Shown here one piece after another: positions 6,330 through 7,626 of a stretch of 7,626 nucleotides of DNA. The stretch covers positions 1-7,626 of the forward strand of contig JAUNPM010000071.1 in NCBI GenBank assembly GCA_030536675.1. The letters run 5' to 3'. The notes under the pieces were generated by a model. It had not been told where the DNA came from. It worked only from the letters and a program-made list of their open reading frames with translations, and searched no databases. This DNA comes from Clostridia bacterium. GTDB lineage: Bacteria > Bacillota > Clostridia > Lachnospirales > CAG-274. The first letter of the stretch is position 1; each line of letters opens with the position of its first letter. A program made the position numbers and the translations under genes.

Positions 6330-7265
6330 ATGTACAGAGAAAAAATAAATGAAATGATTGCAGTATTAAACAGTGTAATACTTGGAAAGGAAGAAGTAAT
6401 AAAAGAGGTTGTGACTGTGCTGTTGTCAGGGGGACATATTTTGCTTGAGGACGCTCCCGGAGTGGGTAAAACAACGCTTGCCCTTGCCCTTTCAAGGGTT
6501 ATGGATATAGAAAGTAAAAGAGTTCAGTTTACTCCCGATGTAATGCCGTCGGAGCTTACGGGTTTTTCAATATACAGAAAGGATATTGAAAAGTTTGTAT
6601 ACAGGGAAGGGGCTGTATTTTGCAATCTTCTTTTGGCTGATGAGCTTAACAGAACATCGCCTAAAACACAATCTGCTCTTCTTGAAGTAATGGAAGAAAA
6701 GCAGGTAAGTGTTGAGGGGGTAACAAGAAAGCTGCCGTCACCCTTTTTTGTTATAGCAACTCAAAATCCATACGGAACAGGTGTGCAGGAATTGCCCCTG
6801 CCTCAAATGGACAGATTTATGGCGTCAATGTCTTTGGGTTATCCCGGCTTTGAAAGTGAAATGGAGATTGCCGCACAGGCATCATTTGACAGAAGGGTGG
6901 ATAATGTTCAGCCTGTTATTAACAGTGAAATAATTTTCGGCATAATGAAGGAAACGGAAAGAATATATATAGATAAAAAAATATGTGAATATATAGTGAA
7001 GCTTGTCAGAGCCACAAGGGACAATGAATATATTGAAATGGGAGCAAGTCCCAGAGGTACTATTGCTCTTGTAAAGCTGTGCAAAACTTCCGCCTGGCTT
7101 AAGGGAAAAAGTTTTGTCACTCCAAATGATGTTGATGAACAGTATTTTTATGCTATAAAGCACAGAATACTTTTAAATTCAAAAAGCAGGTTTGAAAATA
7201 TAAGCAGAACCGAGGTTTTGTATGATATTATGAATAACGTTAAAAAGCCTTTGCCTTCAAGATAA
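6330..7265 (+). CDS. MoxR-family AAA+ ATPase
   Basis: This 311-residue cytosolic AAA+ ATPase of the MoxR group is a chaperone-like motor thought to help assemble or activate partner proteins, often with DUF58 or VWA-domain proteins. Seen: Walker A 'APGVGKTT' (42-49), the 'QFTPDVMPSELTG' segment (66-78), Walker B with D104-E105 in 'LLADELNRTSPKTQSALLEVMEE' (given as pieces, 101-123), sensor 1 'ATQNP' (143-147), the 'LPLPQMDRF' arginine-finger segment (155-163) and sensor 2 'GASPRG' (238-243) with R242. The C-terminal lid carries 'VTPNDV' (263-268), the usual MoxR ending. All catalytic elements are intact and length is typical. AGGAAGGA starts 12 nt before the ATG. A two-helix membrane protein starts 23 nt downstream, which fits the common moxR-DUF58 arrangement. 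The target of the ATPase is unknown. Confidence 0.94.
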   Translation: MYREKINEMIAVLNSVILGKEEVIKEVVTVLLSGGHILLEDAPGVGKTTLALALSRVMDIESKRVQFTPDVMPSELTGFSIYRKDIEKFVYREGAVFCNLLLADELNRTSPKTQSALLEVMEEKQVSVEGVTRKLPSPFFVIATQNPYGTGVQELPLPQMDRFMASMSLGYPGFESEMEIAAQASFDRRVDNVQPVINSEIIFGIMKETERIYIDKKICEYIVKLVRATRDNEYIEMGASPRGTIALVKLCKTSAWLKGKSFVTPNDVDEQYFYAIKHRILLNSKSRFENISRTEVLYDIMNNVKKPLPSR

Positions 7266-7288
7266 TAATAAACGGGAGTGTTATTAAT

Positions 7289-7626
7289 ATGAGAACTGTA
7301 GTATATATACTTATTATGTTTATTACTTTTTATATAGGCGGAGTGTACAGAGATGAAACTATCATTGTTTTGTTTTGCGTTGAAGCAGTCCTTTTTGTGT
7401 TTTTACTTTTGTCTGTTTGTGTAATGAAGTGGGGATTTGATTGTAAATTTAAGGAAAACAGAATATATTCCGTAAAAGGCTCGGAAGGCAGGGACACTTT
7501 AATTTTTATAAACAGAGGATTTCTGCCTGTTTTTAATTTTTATTTTAAATATAAAAATTATCATATAAAAGACAGTGAAAGCAAGGGTAAAAGAATAAGC
7601 GGCTGTATAAATAAAAAATCGGAAAC
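7289..7626 (+). CDS. Membrane protein, probable DUF58-family partner of MoxR (N-terminal part, 3' end outside window)
   Basis: An open frame starts at the ATG at 7289, 10 nt after GGGAG (7274-7278) and 23 nt after the MoxR stop, and runs uninterrupted to the right edge (112 codons). Two hydrophobic segments are seen, about residues 4-17 and 25-46, joined by a short polar turn 'YRDET'. They are followed by 'CKFKENRIYSVKGSEG', a strand 'DTLIFINRGFLPVFNFYFKY', and a basic stretch. Two N-terminal helices, then a beta-rich domain with the 'G....l.f.N.g.lP.f' pattern, directly after moxR, is the arrangement of DUF58 proteins, whose VWA-like domain comes later. That domain is outside the window, so the call rests on context, topology and this short pattern. 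No stop or frameshift is visible. Confidence 0.65.
   Translation, partial: MRTVVYILIMFITFYIGGVYRDETIIVLFCVEAVLFVFLLLSVCVMKWGFDCKFKENRIYSVKGSEGRDTLIFINRGFLPVFNFYFKYKNYHIKDSESKGKRISGCINKKSE

Overview
The window is low-GC DNA with purine-rich Shine-Dalgarno sites and heavy use of ATA (Ile) and AGA/AGG (Arg) codons. Together with the gene families present, this suggests a Gram-positive anaerobe of the Clostridia, possibly Lachnospiraceae-like. That placement is an inference from composition and gene content, not from a marker gene. All eight genes belong to recognisable families. I see no tRNA, rRNA, CRISPR array, insertion sequence or phage gene.

Layout. (1) Positions 1-2705 hold a plus-strand run of three genes: the C-terminal part of a family-5 (peptide/nickel-type) ABC solute-binding protein, a GalT-type HIT-superfamily nucleotidyltransferase, and a D-alanine--D-alanine ligase (ddl). 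A strong intrinsic terminator closes the run. (2) Positions 2704-5256 hold a convergent minus-strand pair: a MATE-family efflux transporter followed after 30 nt by a membrane-anchored S41 carboxy-terminal processing protease with a PDZ domain. (3) Positions 5257-5367 form a compact divergent control region where plausible sigma-A-type promoters for the MATE/protease pair and for a FabG-like short-chain dehydrogenase physically overlap. (4) Positions 5368-6105 hold the FabG-like SDR. (5) Positions 6106-6329 are non-coding, with a long imperfect hairpin and then a promoter with MerR-family architecture (19-bp spacer occupied by a dyad). (6) From 6330 to the right edge lie a MoxR-type AAA+ ATPase and the start of a two-helix membrane protein that looks like its usual DUF58 partner.

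How the genes may work together. Ddl makes the D-Ala-D-Ala dipeptide for peptidoglycan, and Ctp proteases and MoxR/DUF58 systems act at or near the envelope, so an envelope theme is possible but unproven. The MATE pump and protease are probably co-transcribed. The MoxR/DUF58 pair is a standard module whose remaining members would lie to the right of the window.

The points most worth a second look are a Cys in place of the normally invariant active-site Arg of Ddl, a MerR-like promoter in front of a moxR operon, the overlapping divergent promoters, and the unexplained long hairpin. I found no clearly new multi-gene system; most of the window is ordinary core and accessory genome.
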